64,000 nt of DNA from JOPF136 sp963773835 (GTDB lineage Bacteria > Acidobacteriota > Terriglobia > Acidiferrales > UBA7541): NCBI GenBank assembly GCA_963773835.1, contig CAVZCQ010000002.1, positions 124,001 through 188,000 of the forward strand, in the 5' to 3' direction. The position numbers and the translations under genes are program-made. Under the pieces are notes generated by a model. It saw only the letters and a program-made list of their open reading frames with translations, made no database searches and was not told where the DNA came from. Below are positions 39,866-49,567 of the stretch, in pieces. Numbering within the stretch: the first letter of the stretch is position 1; each line of letters starts with the position of its first letter.

Positions 39866-40936
39866 CTATTCCGCCTCTCGCAAAATGTTCCAGCGAAAGA
39901 CGCCCAGGAAAAAGGGATTGGACGGGGCAGGCCGCCAGCGAGGCTCAGGATGGTGCAGCAGCTCCTCCAGCGTGAGGCGCCGGATTTCGCCCGGGCCCTC
40001 GCGCAGCGGCCCGGTGTGGTAGATCACCCAGCGCTCCGGCCCGGCCTGGAACTGGCTGGGACCCAGGAAAATCATGGTGTGAAAGCCTTCGTCGCCTTCC
40101 TGCTGGTGGTAGAAGAGCAAATCGCCCGCTGCGGCGCGGCGAACGTCGCGGGATACGCGAAAGCTGTTGAACCGTGAGAGGGTCTTCGCGTCTGCAAATT
40201 CGGCGAACGCACCATCTTCCAGATCGGAAGCGGCCAGCGGCCCAGGCCGCACGCGGAACAGCCCCGCGCCCAGCGGCGTGAACGGATACGCGTATTTTTC
40301 CACCGCGGGAATCGCGGGCAGTCCCGGGAGCCGCAAGGCCCCGGCCCATTCCGCGTCGTGAGGCCGCAGCGCCTCCCGATAGGCGAACCGCGCCAGCGCG
40401 GCGCAGTCCGCAATTTCATCCGGCTTTGCGGCGGGCGTGGCAAACGCCTGCGCCTCCGCCAGGAACCTGAACCAGCGCCGGAACGCGTCGCGATCCGCGG
40501 GCGAGTCCAGACGCAGGAAATCCGGCGTGCCGTCGCCGGCGCGGTCCGAAGCATCGAGCCGCAGGCTGAGCTGCGCCCGCGCGGGAATCAATCCCGGCCC
40601 GCGCGCCTCCAGTACGGCTGTGCCCGGCACTACGCCCGCTTCCACATCCGCCGCGATGGTTTCGCCCTCATCCCGTGTGGACACCACGCGCGCCGAATGG
40701 TTCCCGGAAACAACTTCGAGCGCAACGCCGCGCGCGGGAAGGCGTCGGCCTTCCGCGCCACGCAACAACACGGTGGCACGGGAAACTCCGTCCGCTGGAA
40801 GCACTGCAGGAGTGATGCTGATGAGGATTGTGGCTGGGCCGCGGCCGACGGTCGCGGCGGCAATCCACAACAACCCGCCACAGCCCGCCAAAAGGCCGGC
40901 CGCCCCCGCGCGAATCCAAATGGAACTCCTGGGCAT
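39866..40936 (-). CDS. DUF1175 (YfaT-like) lipoprotein with NlpC/P60-like Cys-His pair
   Basis: 356 residues. The ATG at 40936 is preferred over an in-frame GTG at 40948; it gives a lipoprotein signal ending LLAGC, Cys19. An Ig-like beta domain follows (about 35-130), then the DUF1175 domain. Within it IADCAALARFAYREAL places Cys177 at the start of a helix, and GDLLFYHQ...EGFHTMIFLG places His285 on a strand. That is the arrangement of NlpC/P60 cysteine peptidases, so a wall amidase/peptidase activity is suggested, not shown. It lies 3 bases before the alpha-2-macroglobulin start, so the two are a unit. Confidence 0.85.
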   Translation of the reverse strand: MPRSSIWIRAGAAGLLAGCGGLLWIAAATVGRGPATILISITPAVLPADGVSRATVLLRGAEGRRLPARGVALEVVSGNHSARVVSTRDEGETIAADVEAGVVPGTAVLEARGPGLIPARAQLSLRLDASDRAGDGTPDFLRLDSPADRDAFRRWFRFLAEAQAFATPAAKPDEIADCAALARFAYREALRPHDAEWAGALRLPGLPAIPAVEKYAYPFTPLGAGLFRVRPGPLAASDLEDGAFAEFADAKTLSRFNSFRVSRDVRRAAAGDLLFYHQQEGDEGFHTMIFLGPSQFQAGPERWVIYHTGPLREGPGEIRRLTLEELLHHPEPRWRPAPSNPFFLGVFRWNILREAE

Positions 40937-41068
40937 CCGCCGCCGCACCCGGCGCTGCGCGGATTCTACACCGGGAGCACGCGCGGCGTGCAGCCAGCCC
41001 GAAACAATCGGAAACGTGCCGCCAGTGGAATTCTATCGAGGGGCTGAAACGTGAGCGCTGCCGGCTGC

Positions 41069-42085
41069 TCAATCCGCCGGAGGAGCGCCCTTTCCAGTGA
41101 CGAACCGGTCGAACAGCGCCACATCCTCCGCGCTTCCGATGGCCAACGGGCAGCGGTGGTGCACTTCCTTCGGAACCAAATCCAGCACACGCTCCCCGTT
41201 GCTGGTGGCGCTGCCCCCTGCCTGCTCCGCGACGAACGCCAGCGGCGCATTTTCATAAACCAGCCGGAGTTTCCCTTCTTTGTGCCCCGAATCTTGCGGA
41301 TAGAAATAGATGCCGCCCTCCAGAAGGATGCGGTGCACGTCGCCCACGAGCGCGCCGGAATAGCGGTGGGAATAGGGCCGCCCCGACGGTTTGTCCATCT
41401 GCGTCACATAGGTCACGTAGTCCTGAATTCCCTTCGGCCAATCGCGCACCCGCCCCACGTTGGCGCTGAAACTCCTTCCCCGCTTCGGGCAGCGCATGTC
41501 GCGATGGGACAGCAGGAATTCGCCGATATCCGCGTCCAGCGTGAATCCGTGCACTCCGTGGCCCGCCGTATAGACGAGCATCGTGCTCGTGCTGTACAGC
41601 ACGTACCCGGCCAGCACGAGTTCCGACCCCGGGCGCAGCACCTCGTCTGGCGTAGGGTCCCCGGTGCGTTGTTTGCGCCGGTAAAACCCGAAAATGGTTC
41701 CCAGCGCCCCGTTGATGTCCGTGTTCGAGGAGCCGTCCAGCGGGTCGGTGCACAGGATGTAGCGGCCCTCGCTTCCACATTTGATCTGCTGGATTTCTTC
41801 CAGCTCTTCCGACGCGATGGCGGCAACCAGCCCCGTCGCGCTGAACGCGTCCACCACCGTCTCGTTGGAATATACGTCCAGCTTCTTTTGCGCGTCGCCG
41901 GTGGCGTTTTTTTCACCCACCAGGCCCAGTTCGCCGATCAGCGCGGCGCGCCGCATTTCCCGCGCCAGCGTCTTGGCCGTGAATCCGAGCTGCGCGATCA
42001 GCGTCGAGAGTTCGCCGGCAATGTCCGCGCGCCGCTGCCCTTCCTCCAAAATGTGACGGCTCAGTGTGACCGGAAATGGGCTCAT
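41069..42085 (-). CDS. fbp: Fructose-1,6-bisphosphatase, class I
   Basis: Hydrolyses fructose 1,6-bisphosphate, recycling triose carbon into hexose phosphate. The 338-residue protein shows GDAQKKLDVYSNE, the metal site SEELEE and CTDPLDGSSNTDINGALGTIFGFYR with the D-P-L-D-G-S-S signature. TLDADIGEFLLSH, YSGALVGDVHRILLEGGIYFYPQD and GKLRLVYENAPLAFVAEQAGG follow. The ATG at 42085 is chosen because GGGGGAG lies 6 bases before it; the frame stays open to 42157, across the glk stop. Last gene of the pentose-phosphate operon, 50 bases after glk. Confidence 0.95.
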   Translation of the reverse strand: MSPFPVTLSRHILEEGQRRADIAGELSTLIAQLGFTAKTLAREMRRAALIGELGLVGEKNATGDAQKKLDVYSNETVVDAFSATGLVAAIASEELEEIQQIKCGSEGRYILCTDPLDGSSNTDINGALGTIFGFYRRKQRTGDPTPDEVLRPGSELVLAGYVLYSTSTMLVYTAGHGVHGFTLDADIGEFLLSHRDMRCPKRGRSFSANVGRVRDWPKGIQDYVTYVTQMDKPSGRPYSHRYSGALVGDVHRILLEGGIYFYPQDSGHKEGKLRLVYENAPLAFVAEQAGGSATSNGERVLDLVPKEVHHRCPLAIGSAEDVALFDRFVTGKGAPPAD

Positions 42086-42135
42086 ACTCTTCTCCCCCTG
42101 GCACAGCCGCTCGCGCGGCGGCGCTGTGCCCTGAC

Positions 42136-43128
42136 CTAACTGCTCAGCAGCGCGCACCGCGCGGCGCCGAATAGCGCGGTGTTGTCGTTCAGAATCACCC
42201 GAACCGGCACCCGCTCCAGCACCGCCCGCAGCCGCCCCTTTGAAAAGAAAGCCCCCAGGAACGTCGGGCTGCGCATCTTCGCCAGGATCTTCGGCGCAAT
42301 CCCCCCGCCGATGAATACTCCGCCGACGGCCAGGTAGCGCAGCGTCAGGTTGCCCGCCTCAGAGCCGTACAGCGACACAAACATGTCCAGCGCCTGGACG
42401 CAGATGGGGCTCGTTCCCTCCAGGCCTGCCCGCGAAATCGCCGCAGACGGGTCCCCTTTCTGCATCGCCTCCTGAAGCCACGGCTCCGCGGAACCACGGC
42501 CCGTGTCGCGCAAAAACTCGAACACGTTGCGCAGCCCGGGCCCGGAAAGCACGCGCTCCCAGCTCACATGCCCGCCGAACCGTTTCCGCAGATAAACCAC
42601 CAGCGCATCTTCCTGGTCGTTGCTCGGAGCCAGGTCCGCATGGCCCCCTTCGCTGGAAAACGGCTGGTGCGATTTCCCGTCCCAGAACAGCCCCGCTTCA
42701 CCCAGTCCGGTCCCCGCCGCGATCACCGCCTGCATCCCCCGCGCTCCTGGAGCGCCGGGATTCAGGACCTCGAAATCAGACGGGCCCAGCGAGTGGATGC
42801 CATGAGCGTTGGCCTCGAGATCGTTCACCAGCGCGATGCGCGGCAGGCCGAGCAGGCCCGCCAGGCTGCGCGAATCCACCCGCCACGGTAGATTCGTAGC
42901 CACCACCGATCCGTCCACTACGGGACCAGCTACCCCAAATCCCGCAGCCGTCACCTTCGCGCCTGCCGGTTCGGCGACGGAACGCACAAACTCGGCGACG
43001 ACATCCTCGAACCGGGAATAATCATGACTCGGGAATCGCCGCCCGGTTGCTTCCACCAGCGCTCCGGAACGCTCCTCGAAGAGCGCCAGGTTGCACTTGG
43101 TGCCCCCGACGTCGCCGCCCAGTATCAC
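42136..43128 (-). CDS. glk: Glucokinase
   Basis: ATP-dependent phosphorylation of glucose, feeding Zwf. The 330 residues start VILGGDVGGTKCNLALFEE, the phosphate-1 motif, and continue with GFGVAGPVVDG, TNLPWRVD, LVNDLEANAHGI with catalytic Asp, IAAGTGLGEAGL, SSEGGHADLAP, and GGVFIGGGIAPKIL for adenosine binding. This is the proteobacterial/cyanobacterial-type Glk (no CxCGxxGC zinc ROK motif). The start is GTG at 43128, overlapping the pgl stop as GTGA, with GAGG 8 bases upstream. Confidence 0.93.
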   Translation of the reverse strand: MILGGDVGGTKCNLALFEERSGALVEATGRRFPSHDYSRFEDVVAEFVRSVAEPAGAKVTAAGFGVAGPVVDGSVVATNLPWRVDSRSLAGLLGLPRIALVNDLEANAHGIHSLGPSDFEVLNPGAPGARGMQAVIAAGTGLGEAGLFWDGKSHQPFSSEGGHADLAPSNDQEDALVVYLRKRFGGHVSWERVLSGPGLRNVFEFLRDTGRGSAEPWLQEAMQKGDPSAAISRAGLEGTSPICVQALDMFVSLYGSEAGNLTLRYLAVGGVFIGGGIAPKILAKMRSPTFLGAFFSKGRLRAVLERVPVRVILNDNTALFGAARCALLSS

Positions 43129-43907
43129 GATTTCGGCCTCGCGCCCGCCGCGACATCCAGTCCCGCCGCCGCCGCGCGATCCGCCAGAATAATGCGCTCT
43201 CCCGCGCTGGGCCGCACGCACTGCGAAGGATAGGGCGGCGTGTGCGTGCCCTTCAGCACCTCGCGCAACTTTTCCGTCTTGTCCGCGCCGGTCACCAGGA
43301 AAATCACCACCCGCGCCGCATTCAACAGTGGAAATGTGAACGTCATCCGCTTCGCCGGCGTTCCGTCGGCGATCACCACTGGCTGGAAAATCACACCCCG
43401 CGTCTTCTCGTTGAGCCCCGCGCTGCCGGGAAACAGCGACGCCGTGTGCCCATCCGGCCCCATGCCCAGGTAGATCAGATCGAAGCAGGGGAACCCGCCA
43501 GGGCCCGCGGGAAGTTTCTTCCGCAGCAGCGCCTCGTACTCCTGCGCGGCCCGCTCCGCGTCCGCGCGTTCCGCTTCCATGCGATGGACGTTTTCGGATG
43601 GGATGGAGACTCGCGAAATGAGCTCGCGGTCGGCCATCCCGAAATTACTGTCGGGGTGCGCGGGAGGAACGGAGCGTTCGTCCGACCAGTACAGGTGCGC
43701 GCGTTTCCAATCCACGGTGGGCCGCACGTCGTCGGCTGCGAGCACGCGGAAGAGCGCCGCTGGCGTCTTCCCGCCCGATAGCGCGACGTGAAATGCCCCG
43801 CGAGCGGCGATGGCCTCGCGGCCGAGCGTCACAAAGCGGGCCGCTCCTTCACGGGCCACCGCGGCCGCATCCTCGAGCACGACCACGCCGGGATAGGGCG
43901 CGCCCAT
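43125..43907 (-). CDS. pgl: 6-phosphogluconolactonase
   Basis: Hydrolyses 6-phosphogluconolactone, between Zwf and Gnd. The 260-residue DevB-type protein shows HVALSGGKTPAALFRVL, LYWSDERSVPPAHPDSNFGMA, LIYLGMGPDGHTASLFPGS and MTFTFPLLNAARVVIFLVTGADK. Normal length. It starts 7 bases after the zwf stop and overlaps glk by 4 bases. Confidence 0.95.
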   Translation of the reverse strand: MGAPYPGVVVLEDAAAVAREGAARFVTLGREAIAARGAFHVALSGGKTPAALFRVLAADDVRPTVDWKRAHLYWSDERSVPPAHPDSNFGMADRELISRVSIPSENVHRMEAERADAERAAQEYEALLRKKLPAGPGGFPCFDLIYLGMGPDGHTASLFPGSAGLNEKTRGVIFQPVVIADGTPAKRMTFTFPLLNAARVVIFLVTGADKTEKLREVLKGTHTPPYPSQCVRPSAGERIILADRAAAAGLDVAAGARPKS

Positions 43908-43914
43908 CGCCGCG

Positions 43915-45471
43915 TCACTCGTTCGTCCAGTGCCGGTCGTCCCGCGACAGCAGGTCGTCCGCCTCGCGCGGACCCCAGGAGCCTGCGGCGTAATTGGGGA
44001 AGTTGCGCGGCGGCAGCGCTTGCCAAACGTCCAGAACCGGCTGCACCACTCCCCAGGCCGCCTCCACCATGTCCGCGCGCTGGAACAGCGTTGCGTCCCC
44101 GGCCATGCAGTCGTAGATCAGCCGCTCGTACCCGGTGGAGTGCGTGCTGCCGAACTGCTTGGCATAGGAAAAATCCATGTCCACGGTGCCCAGCTTCATT
44201 GTCGGCCCCGGCACTTTGGCGCCGAACCGCAGCGAGATTCCTTCGTCCGGCTGGATGTACAGGATCAGCCGGTTCTGCATCAGTTCTTCGATGGCCGTAT
44301 GCCGGAAAAGCACAAACGGTGCGCGCCGGAAATGAATCACGATTTGCGTAACCCGCTTGGGCAGCGCCTTCCCGGTTCGCAGGTAAATGGGCACGTCGGC
44401 CCACCGCCAGTTGTCGATCATCAGTTTCATGGCCACGTACGTCTGCTGGTTGGATGTGGGCGATACCTTGCCCTCGCTTCGGTACGCGGAAAGGTGATTG
44501 CCGCCCACTGTCCCTTCCCCGTACTGCCCCCGGGCCGTCCGGCTCAGCACTTCTTCCGGCGGGAATGGCGGAATGGCGCGCAGGATCTTCGTTTGCTCAT
44601 CCCGCACCGCGTCCGCGTCGAAGCTGATGGGCGGCTCCATGCCGATCAGCGTGACCAGCTGGAAGATATGGTTCGGCACCATGTCGCGCAGCGCCCCCGA
44701 GGTCTCGTAGTAGCCCCCGCGCGTCTCCACTCCCACCGTCTCTGAGACCGTGATCTCCACGTGCTTGATGTACCGCCGGTTCCAGATGGGTTCGAAGATC
44801 CCGTTCGAGAACCGGAACACCAATATGTTCTGCACCGTCTCTTTGCCCAGGTAATGGTCGATCCGGTAGATCTGCTTCTCCTCCATCACCTTCCGCAATT
44901 CCTTGTTCAGCGCCTTCGCCGATTCCAGATCCGTGCCGAAGGGTTTCTCCACGATCACCCGGCGAAACGATCCGCCTTCCTCATCGAGAAGTCCCACAGC
45001 CTTCAGGTGGCTCGATACCAATCCGAAGAATTCCGGGGCTGTCGCCAGATAGAAGAAAACATTGCCCCCGGCCTTGCAGTCCTTGTCGAGCTGGCTCAGC
45101 AGTGCGGCTAGGCCCTTGTACGCCTCGCGGTCATCGAAGTTCACCTGCGAGTAGTACAGGCGGTCCACCAGCCACTTTCCGAGCGCAGGGTCGAATGTAT
45201 CGGTGGCGAACTGGTCCATGACCGCCCGCTGTTTTTCGCGGAACTCCTCGTGGGTCATCGGTGCCCGCGACACACCCACCACCGCAAAGTTGTCCGCCAT
45301 CAGGCTGTGTTTCGCCAGGTTATACAGCGAGGGCAGCAGCTTGCGTTTCGTCAGGTCGCCCATGGCCCCGAAAATCACCATGATGCACGGCGTCTTCTTC
45401 TGGCCCGCGGTGCTACTCGACGCCGCGTCCGCGCGGCCTCCCCGTATGTCCACCACTCTCTCGGTCGCCAC
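43915..45471 (-). CDS. zwf: Glucose-6-phosphate 1-dehydrogenase
   Basis: First oxidative step, glucose 6-phosphate to 6-phosphogluconolactone with NADP+ (or NAD+). The 518 residues have IFGAMGDLTKRKLLPSLYNL (GxxGDLA-type nucleotide site), VIVEKPFGTDLESA, the active-site RIDHYLGKETVQNI, EITVSETVGVETRGGYYETSGALRDMVPNH and PIYLRTGKALPKRVTQI. A 20-residue N-terminal extension precedes the fold. It starts 24 bases after the gnd stop. Source of NADPH that Fno could transfer to F420. Confidence 0.96.
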   Translation of the reverse strand: MATERVVDIRGGRADAASSSTAGQKKTPCIMVIFGAMGDLTKRKLLPSLYNLAKHSLMADNFAVVGVSRAPMTHEEFREKQRAVMDQFATDTFDPALGKWLVDRLYYSQVNFDDREAYKGLAALLSQLDKDCKAGGNVFFYLATAPEFFGLVSSHLKAVGLLDEEGGSFRRVIVEKPFGTDLESAKALNKELRKVMEEKQIYRIDHYLGKETVQNILVFRFSNGIFEPIWNRRYIKHVEITVSETVGVETRGGYYETSGALRDMVPNHIFQLVTLIGMEPPISFDADAVRDEQTKILRAIPPFPPEEVLSRTARGQYGEGTVGGNHLSAYRSEGKVSPTSNQQTYVAMKLMIDNWRWADVPIYLRTGKALPKRVTQIVIHFRRAPFVLFRHTAIEELMQNRLILYIQPDEGISLRFGAKVPGPTMKLGTVDMDFSYAKQFGSTHSTGYERLIYDCMAGDATLFQRADMVEAAWGVVQPVLDVWQALPPRNFPNYAAGSWGPREADDLLSRDDRHWTNE

Positions 45472-45495
45472 GGTCTCCCCTCCTCTGGTCCTTCC

Positions 45496-46479
45496 TCATC
45501 CACCGGTCGGCCGTTCCACGTGCCCGCCGAACTTGTGCCGCATCGCCGAGAGCACCTTCTCCGCAAACGTGTGCTCCTGCCGCGAGCGGAAGCGCGTGAA
45601 CAGCGACGACGCCAGCACTTCCACCGGCACGGCAGCTTCGATGGCCGCTTCGATCGTCCAGCGGCCCTCGCCCGAATCCTGCACGAACCCCGAAAAGCTG
45701 GAGAGTGTCGGGTTTTCGATGAACGCCTGCGCCGAAAGGTCCAGGAGCCACGAGCCCACCACGCTGCCCCGCCTCCACACCTCGGAGATTTCCGCCAGGT
45801 CCAGATTGTAGCGGCGGTCCGCCGGGATCTGCTCGCTGGCGAAGCTGCGGAACAGATCGAAGCCCTCCGCATACGCCTGCATGATGCCGTACTCGATCCC
45901 GTTGTGGACCATTTTCACGAAGTGGCCCGCACCCACCGGACCGCAGTGCAGATAGCCCTGCTCCGCCGTGCCCTTGTTCGCCGGCCGGCCGGGCGTCCTC
46001 CCCACATCTCCTATCCCGGGGGCCAGAGCCTTGAAGATGGGGTCGAGAAATTTAATGGTGTCGTTAGGCCCGCCGATCATCAGGCAGTAGCCCCGCTCGA
46101 GTCCCCACACGCCGCCGCTGGTGCCCACGTCCGCGTAGTTGATTCCCTTCGGCGCGACCATCTTGGCGCGGCGAATGTCGTCCTTGTAATAAGAGTTTCC
46201 GCCGTCGATGATGATGTCGCCCGATTCCATCATCTTGCTGAGCGTGATTACGCTCTGCTCGGTCGGATCTCCCGCCGGCACCATCAGCCACACGATGCGC
46301 GGCTTGCTGAGCTGCTTGATCATGGATTCCAGCGAGTCCGCGGCGGCGCCCCCGTCCTTTTTCAGGCTTTCCACCGCGGCCTTGTCCTGCGCGAAGCCCA
46401 CTATCTTGTGTCCATTGCGCATCAGGCGGCGCGCCATATTCCCGCCCATGCGCCCGAGTCCTACGATTCCGATTTGCAT
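45496..46479 (-). CDS. gnd: 6-phosphogluconate dehydrogenase, decarboxylating, short (YqeC/GndA-like) form
   Basis: Oxidative decarboxylation of 6-phosphogluconate to ribulose 5-phosphate. The 327-residue length marks the short, often NAD-preferring form, not the about 470-residue enterobacterial Gnd. It starts MQIGIVGLGRMGGNMARRLM, then IIIDGGNSYYKDDIRRA, YADVGTSGGVWGLERGYCLMIGG, GPVGAGHFVKMVHNGIEYGIMQ and SSLFTRFRSR. The ATG at 46479 has GGGGAG 8 bases upstream; a longer frame to 46581 reaches into tal-pgi. Confidence 0.94.
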   Translation of the reverse strand: MQIGIVGLGRMGGNMARRLMRNGHKIVGFAQDKAAVESLKKDGGAAADSLESMIKQLSKPRIVWLMVPAGDPTEQSVITLSKMMESGDIIIDGGNSYYKDDIRRAKMVAPKGINYADVGTSGGVWGLERGYCLMIGGPNDTIKFLDPIFKALAPGIGDVGRTPGRPANKGTAEQGYLHCGPVGAGHFVKMVHNGIEYGIMQAYAEGFDLFRSFASEQIPADRRYNLDLAEISEVWRRGSVVGSWLLDLSAQAFIENPTLSSFSGFVQDSGEGRWTIEAAIEAAVPVEVLASSLFTRFRSRQEHTFAEKVLSAMRHKFGGHVERPTGG

Positions 46480-46535
46480 CGTCTCCACTCCCCTCGTTTG
46501 CGTTTTGGTCGTGCTTCGATCTTCGAAATTCCCGA

Positions 46536-49421
46536 CTATCCCAAAGCCTCGCTCACTGCCCGGCGCAGGCACCGCAGGCACGCCGCCACTCCGCTGCCCA
46601 GATGCACGCGCAACGCCCTCCGTCCCCGCTCGGCGAGCACTTCGAAATCGCCGCGCGCCTGTGCCGACTTCACCACGCCGAACGTGTACTTCTGCCCCGG
46701 CACGGGCAGATCGTTCGCGTCGTCGCAGGTCAACTGCAGGAACACTCCACTGTTCGGCCCTCCCTTATACGCCTGTCCGGTGGAGTGCAGGAAGCGCGGA
46801 CCGAAGCCCAGGCAGGTGGCCACCTTCTTCTTGGTCATTACTTCCTTCCGCAGGCTACTCAGTTCGTGTTCATTGTCCGCGTTCATATCGATGTAGCCGA
46901 GCAGCGCGAAGTAGTCTCCCGGCTTGATGCGGTTGAAGTGGGCGCGCAGGTAGGCCACCAGCGTTTTCTGTCCGCCCGCGGCCTTTGCCAGCTCCGCGGC
47001 GTTCTTCGGGTCGGTGAACAGCTTCACCCCGGCTTCCTCCAGGATGGGCTGTTCGTCCGGCAGTTTGCCCTTCTCTTCGTATTCCGCGGTCAGCTTCCGC
47101 GTCTCGATTTTGCTCGCCTCAACGTCGGGCTGGTTGAACGCGTTGATGCCGATCACCGAGCCCGCCGTGGCGATGGCGATCTCCCAGCGGAAAAATTCCT
47201 GACCCAGATCGTAGATGTCCTTCACCGCGATGCGCACCACGGGGTGCCCGGCCTTTTCGAGCGCCTCCACGGCCTTGTCCTGCCCCGCGTCCGGCCCGGT
47301 TTCCAGCCGCAGGTAGGCGAACACCCGGTCGTTGCTGTAATTGTCCGGCGAGAGCAGCGGCTCGCGGTCCACCGGAATCACGCCCTTGCCTTCCTTTCCG
47401 CTCGATTCGGCCAGCAACTGCTCGAGCCACGCCCCCAGGTCATAGATCCCAGGAGAGGGGATGATGGTCACCTTGTCGCGCCCGTGCTTGGCCGAGACCC
47501 CCATCACCACTCCCAGCGCCACACCCGGATTGTCCTCGGTCTTCACGCACGCCGCGCACGCGTGCACCATCTCCTCCGCGCGGTCCAGGAAGTTCGGCAC
47601 GTCCAGCCCCATCGCCGCCGCCGGCACCATCCCGAAGTTGGAGAGCGCCGAGAACCGTCCGCCGATGCTCGGCAGCCCGTAGAAGATGAATCGGAATTTA
47701 TCCGCCTCCGCCACCCGCTGCATTTGCGAGCCGGGATCGGTGATGGCCACAAAGTGCTTCGGCGCCCGCTCCGGCCCCAGCACTTGCTTGGCCCGCTCGA
47801 AGAAGTAAGCCTTGAAGATGTTGGGCTCCAGCGTGGACCCGGATTTGCTCGATACGATAAACAGCGTGTGCTGGAAGTCGAGCTTCGCTTCCAGGGTCCG
47901 GATTTGGTCGGGATCGGTGGAATCCAGCACGAACAGTTCCGGCGCCCCCGGGATTTTCCCGTACGTCATCTTCAGCACTTCGGGGCACAGGCTCGACCCG
48001 CCCATCCCCAGCAGCAGCACTTGCGTGAAGCCCTCTTTCTTGACGGTTTCCGCGAAGCTCGTCAGTTTATCCAGGTGCGCGAGCTGGTCGTCGCAGATTC
48101 CCAGCCAGCCCAGCCATTTGGCTTCGTCCGTGCCCGTCCACAGCGTCGCGTCGCGGCCCCACAGCCGCCGCACCTTTCCTGTCAGCCGCCAGTCTTCCAG
48201 CGTCTTGGCCACATCCTTGCCGATGGGTTCGGGCAGCGAGTACGTCTGCCGGTTCAGCTTTTCCTTGGAGAAGAATTTGCACGTCTTGTCCACGCTGGCC
48301 AGCAGCTTGTCGAACGCTTCGGCAAACAGCTTCACCCCGTCATCGAGCAGTTTGGCGGTCACCTGCTCCATGTTGATGCCCATGTGCTTGATGGATTCCA
48401 TCGTGTCCTTGGCCGCCTGTAAATCCTTATCGAGCGAGGCCTTCGGCACTCCGTGCGCGCGGAAGGCGTCGTAGGTGGCCGGCGGCATGGTGTTCACCGT
48501 GTCCTGCCCGATCAGCTCTTCCACGTACAGCACGTCGCTGTACGCCGGATTCTTCGTTCCCGTGCTGGCCCACAGCAGCCGCTGCGTTTGCGCGCCCTTC
48601 GCTGCCAGCGCCTGCCACTTCGGACCGGAGAAAATCTGCTTGTACTTCGCGTAGGTGAGCTTGGCGTTCGCAATCGCCGTCTTGCCCAGGAGGTCTTCCA
48701 CGTTGTACCGCTCCGCGCCCATGGCGGTCTTCATCTTCGCTTCGAGCTGCGAGTCCACCAGCGAATCAATCCGGCTGATAAAGAAGCTGGCCACGCTGGC
48801 CACCCGCCCCACGTCGCCGCCCGAAGCCGCCCACTTTTCCAGGCCGCGGATGTAAGCGTTCGCCACGCTCTCCCACGCGGCTTGTGCGAACAGCAGCGTG
48901 ACGTTGATGTTCAGGCCTTCGCTCAGCAGTTGCTCGACCGCGGGAACGCCCTCCGGTGTCGCTGGAACCTTGATCATCACGTTCGGACGGTTCACGGCCT
49001 TCCACAGCCGCCGCGCTTCGCTCATCGTCGCCTTCGTGTCGCGCGCCAGGTACGGCGAAACTTCCAGGCTTACGTAGCCATCGCGCCGCTTCGTCGCGTC
49101 GTACACGCGCTTCAGTCTGTCCGCCGCTCCTTGAATGTCCTGGATGGCGAGCTGCTCGTAGAGCGACATGGGATCCATGTCCTGCTTCTCGAGCGCCGCC
49201 ACCTGGTCGGTGTAGTCCTTGCTTCCGGTGATGGCCTTCTCGAAGATCGCCGGGTTCGAGGTGACTCCGCGCAGCCCGTCCTCATCGATCAGCCGGTCCA
49301 GATCCCCGGAAGTCAGCATGCTCCGCCGGATGTAGTCGAACCACACCGATTGGCCGAAATCGGCCAGCGACTTCAGCGGATTCGCAACCGCAGTTCCGCC
49401 CTGTGTTTTCGCGTCGCTCAT
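46536..49421 (-). CDS. tal-pgi: Bifunctional transaldolase / glucose-6-phosphate isomerase fusion
   Basis: A 961-residue fusion. Residues about 1-370 are transaldolase: SVWFDYIRRSMLTSGDLDRLI, GVTSNPAIFEKAI, the Schiff-base lysine in NVMIKVPATPEGVPA, NINVTLLFA and RLLWASTGTKNPAYSD. Residues about 385-930 are phosphoglucose isomerase: LLLGMGGSSLCPEVLKMTYG, FIVSSKSGSTLEPN, FSALSNFGMVPAAAMGLDV, GINAFNQPDVEASK and FLHSTGQAYKGGP. Such Tal-Pgi fusions are known in cyanobacterial and other operons. ATG codons at 49424 and 49421 are adjacent; the second is better spaced from AGGGGAGG. The fusion would channel fructose 6-phosphate back to glucose 6-phosphate. Confidence 0.95.
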   Translation of the reverse strand: MSDAKTQGGTAVANPLKSLADFGQSVWFDYIRRSMLTSGDLDRLIDEDGLRGVTSNPAIFEKAITGSKDYTDQVAALEKQDMDPMSLYEQLAIQDIQGAADRLKRVYDATKRRDGYVSLEVSPYLARDTKATMSEARRLWKAVNRPNVMIKVPATPEGVPAVEQLLSEGLNINVTLLFAQAAWESVANAYIRGLEKWAASGGDVGRVASVASFFISRIDSLVDSQLEAKMKTAMGAERYNVEDLLGKTAIANAKLTYAKYKQIFSGPKWQALAAKGAQTQRLLWASTGTKNPAYSDVLYVEELIGQDTVNTMPPATYDAFRAHGVPKASLDKDLQAAKDTMESIKHMGINMEQVTAKLLDDGVKLFAEAFDKLLASVDKTCKFFSKEKLNRQTYSLPEPIGKDVAKTLEDWRLTGKVRRLWGRDATLWTGTDEAKWLGWLGICDDQLAHLDKLTSFAETVKKEGFTQVLLLGMGGSSLCPEVLKMTYGKIPGAPELFVLDSTDPDQIRTLEAKLDFQHTLFIVSSKSGSTLEPNIFKAYFFERAKQVLGPERAPKHFVAITDPGSQMQRVAEADKFRFIFYGLPSIGGRFSALSNFGMVPAAAMGLDVPNFLDRAEEMVHACAACVKTEDNPGVALGVVMGVSAKHGRDKVTIIPSPGIYDLGAWLEQLLAESSGKEGKGVIPVDREPLLSPDNYSNDRVFAYLRLETGPDAGQDKAVEALEKAGHPVVRIAVKDIYDLGQEFFRWEIAIATAGSVIGINAFNQPDVEASKIETRKLTAEYEEKGKLPDEQPILEEAGVKLFTDPKNAAELAKAAGGQKTLVAYLRAHFNRIKPGDYFALLGYIDMNADNEHELSSLRKEVMTKKKVATCLGFGPRFLHSTGQAYKGGPNSGVFLQLTCDDANDLPVPGQKYTFGVVKSAQARGDFEVLAERGRRALRVHLGSGVAACLRCLRRAVSEALG

Positions 49422-49567
49422 CATTGCCTCCCCTCGCCCGGCGCCCAGCAGGCGCGAACGACTTTCGATTCCGATGCCATTATCGCAGCTTGCCCGGATC
49501 AGCGTGGCCCGTAACATCCGCGCACGGATGGCCGTGGACGCTCCCGCCCGCGGCCCGGCCGCGATCC

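Noticed and set aside
46602..48422. 606-codon plus-strand open frame opposite tal-pgi
   Set aside because: Antisense to the phosphoglucose isomerase half; His/Arg/Val-rich with no family sequence.
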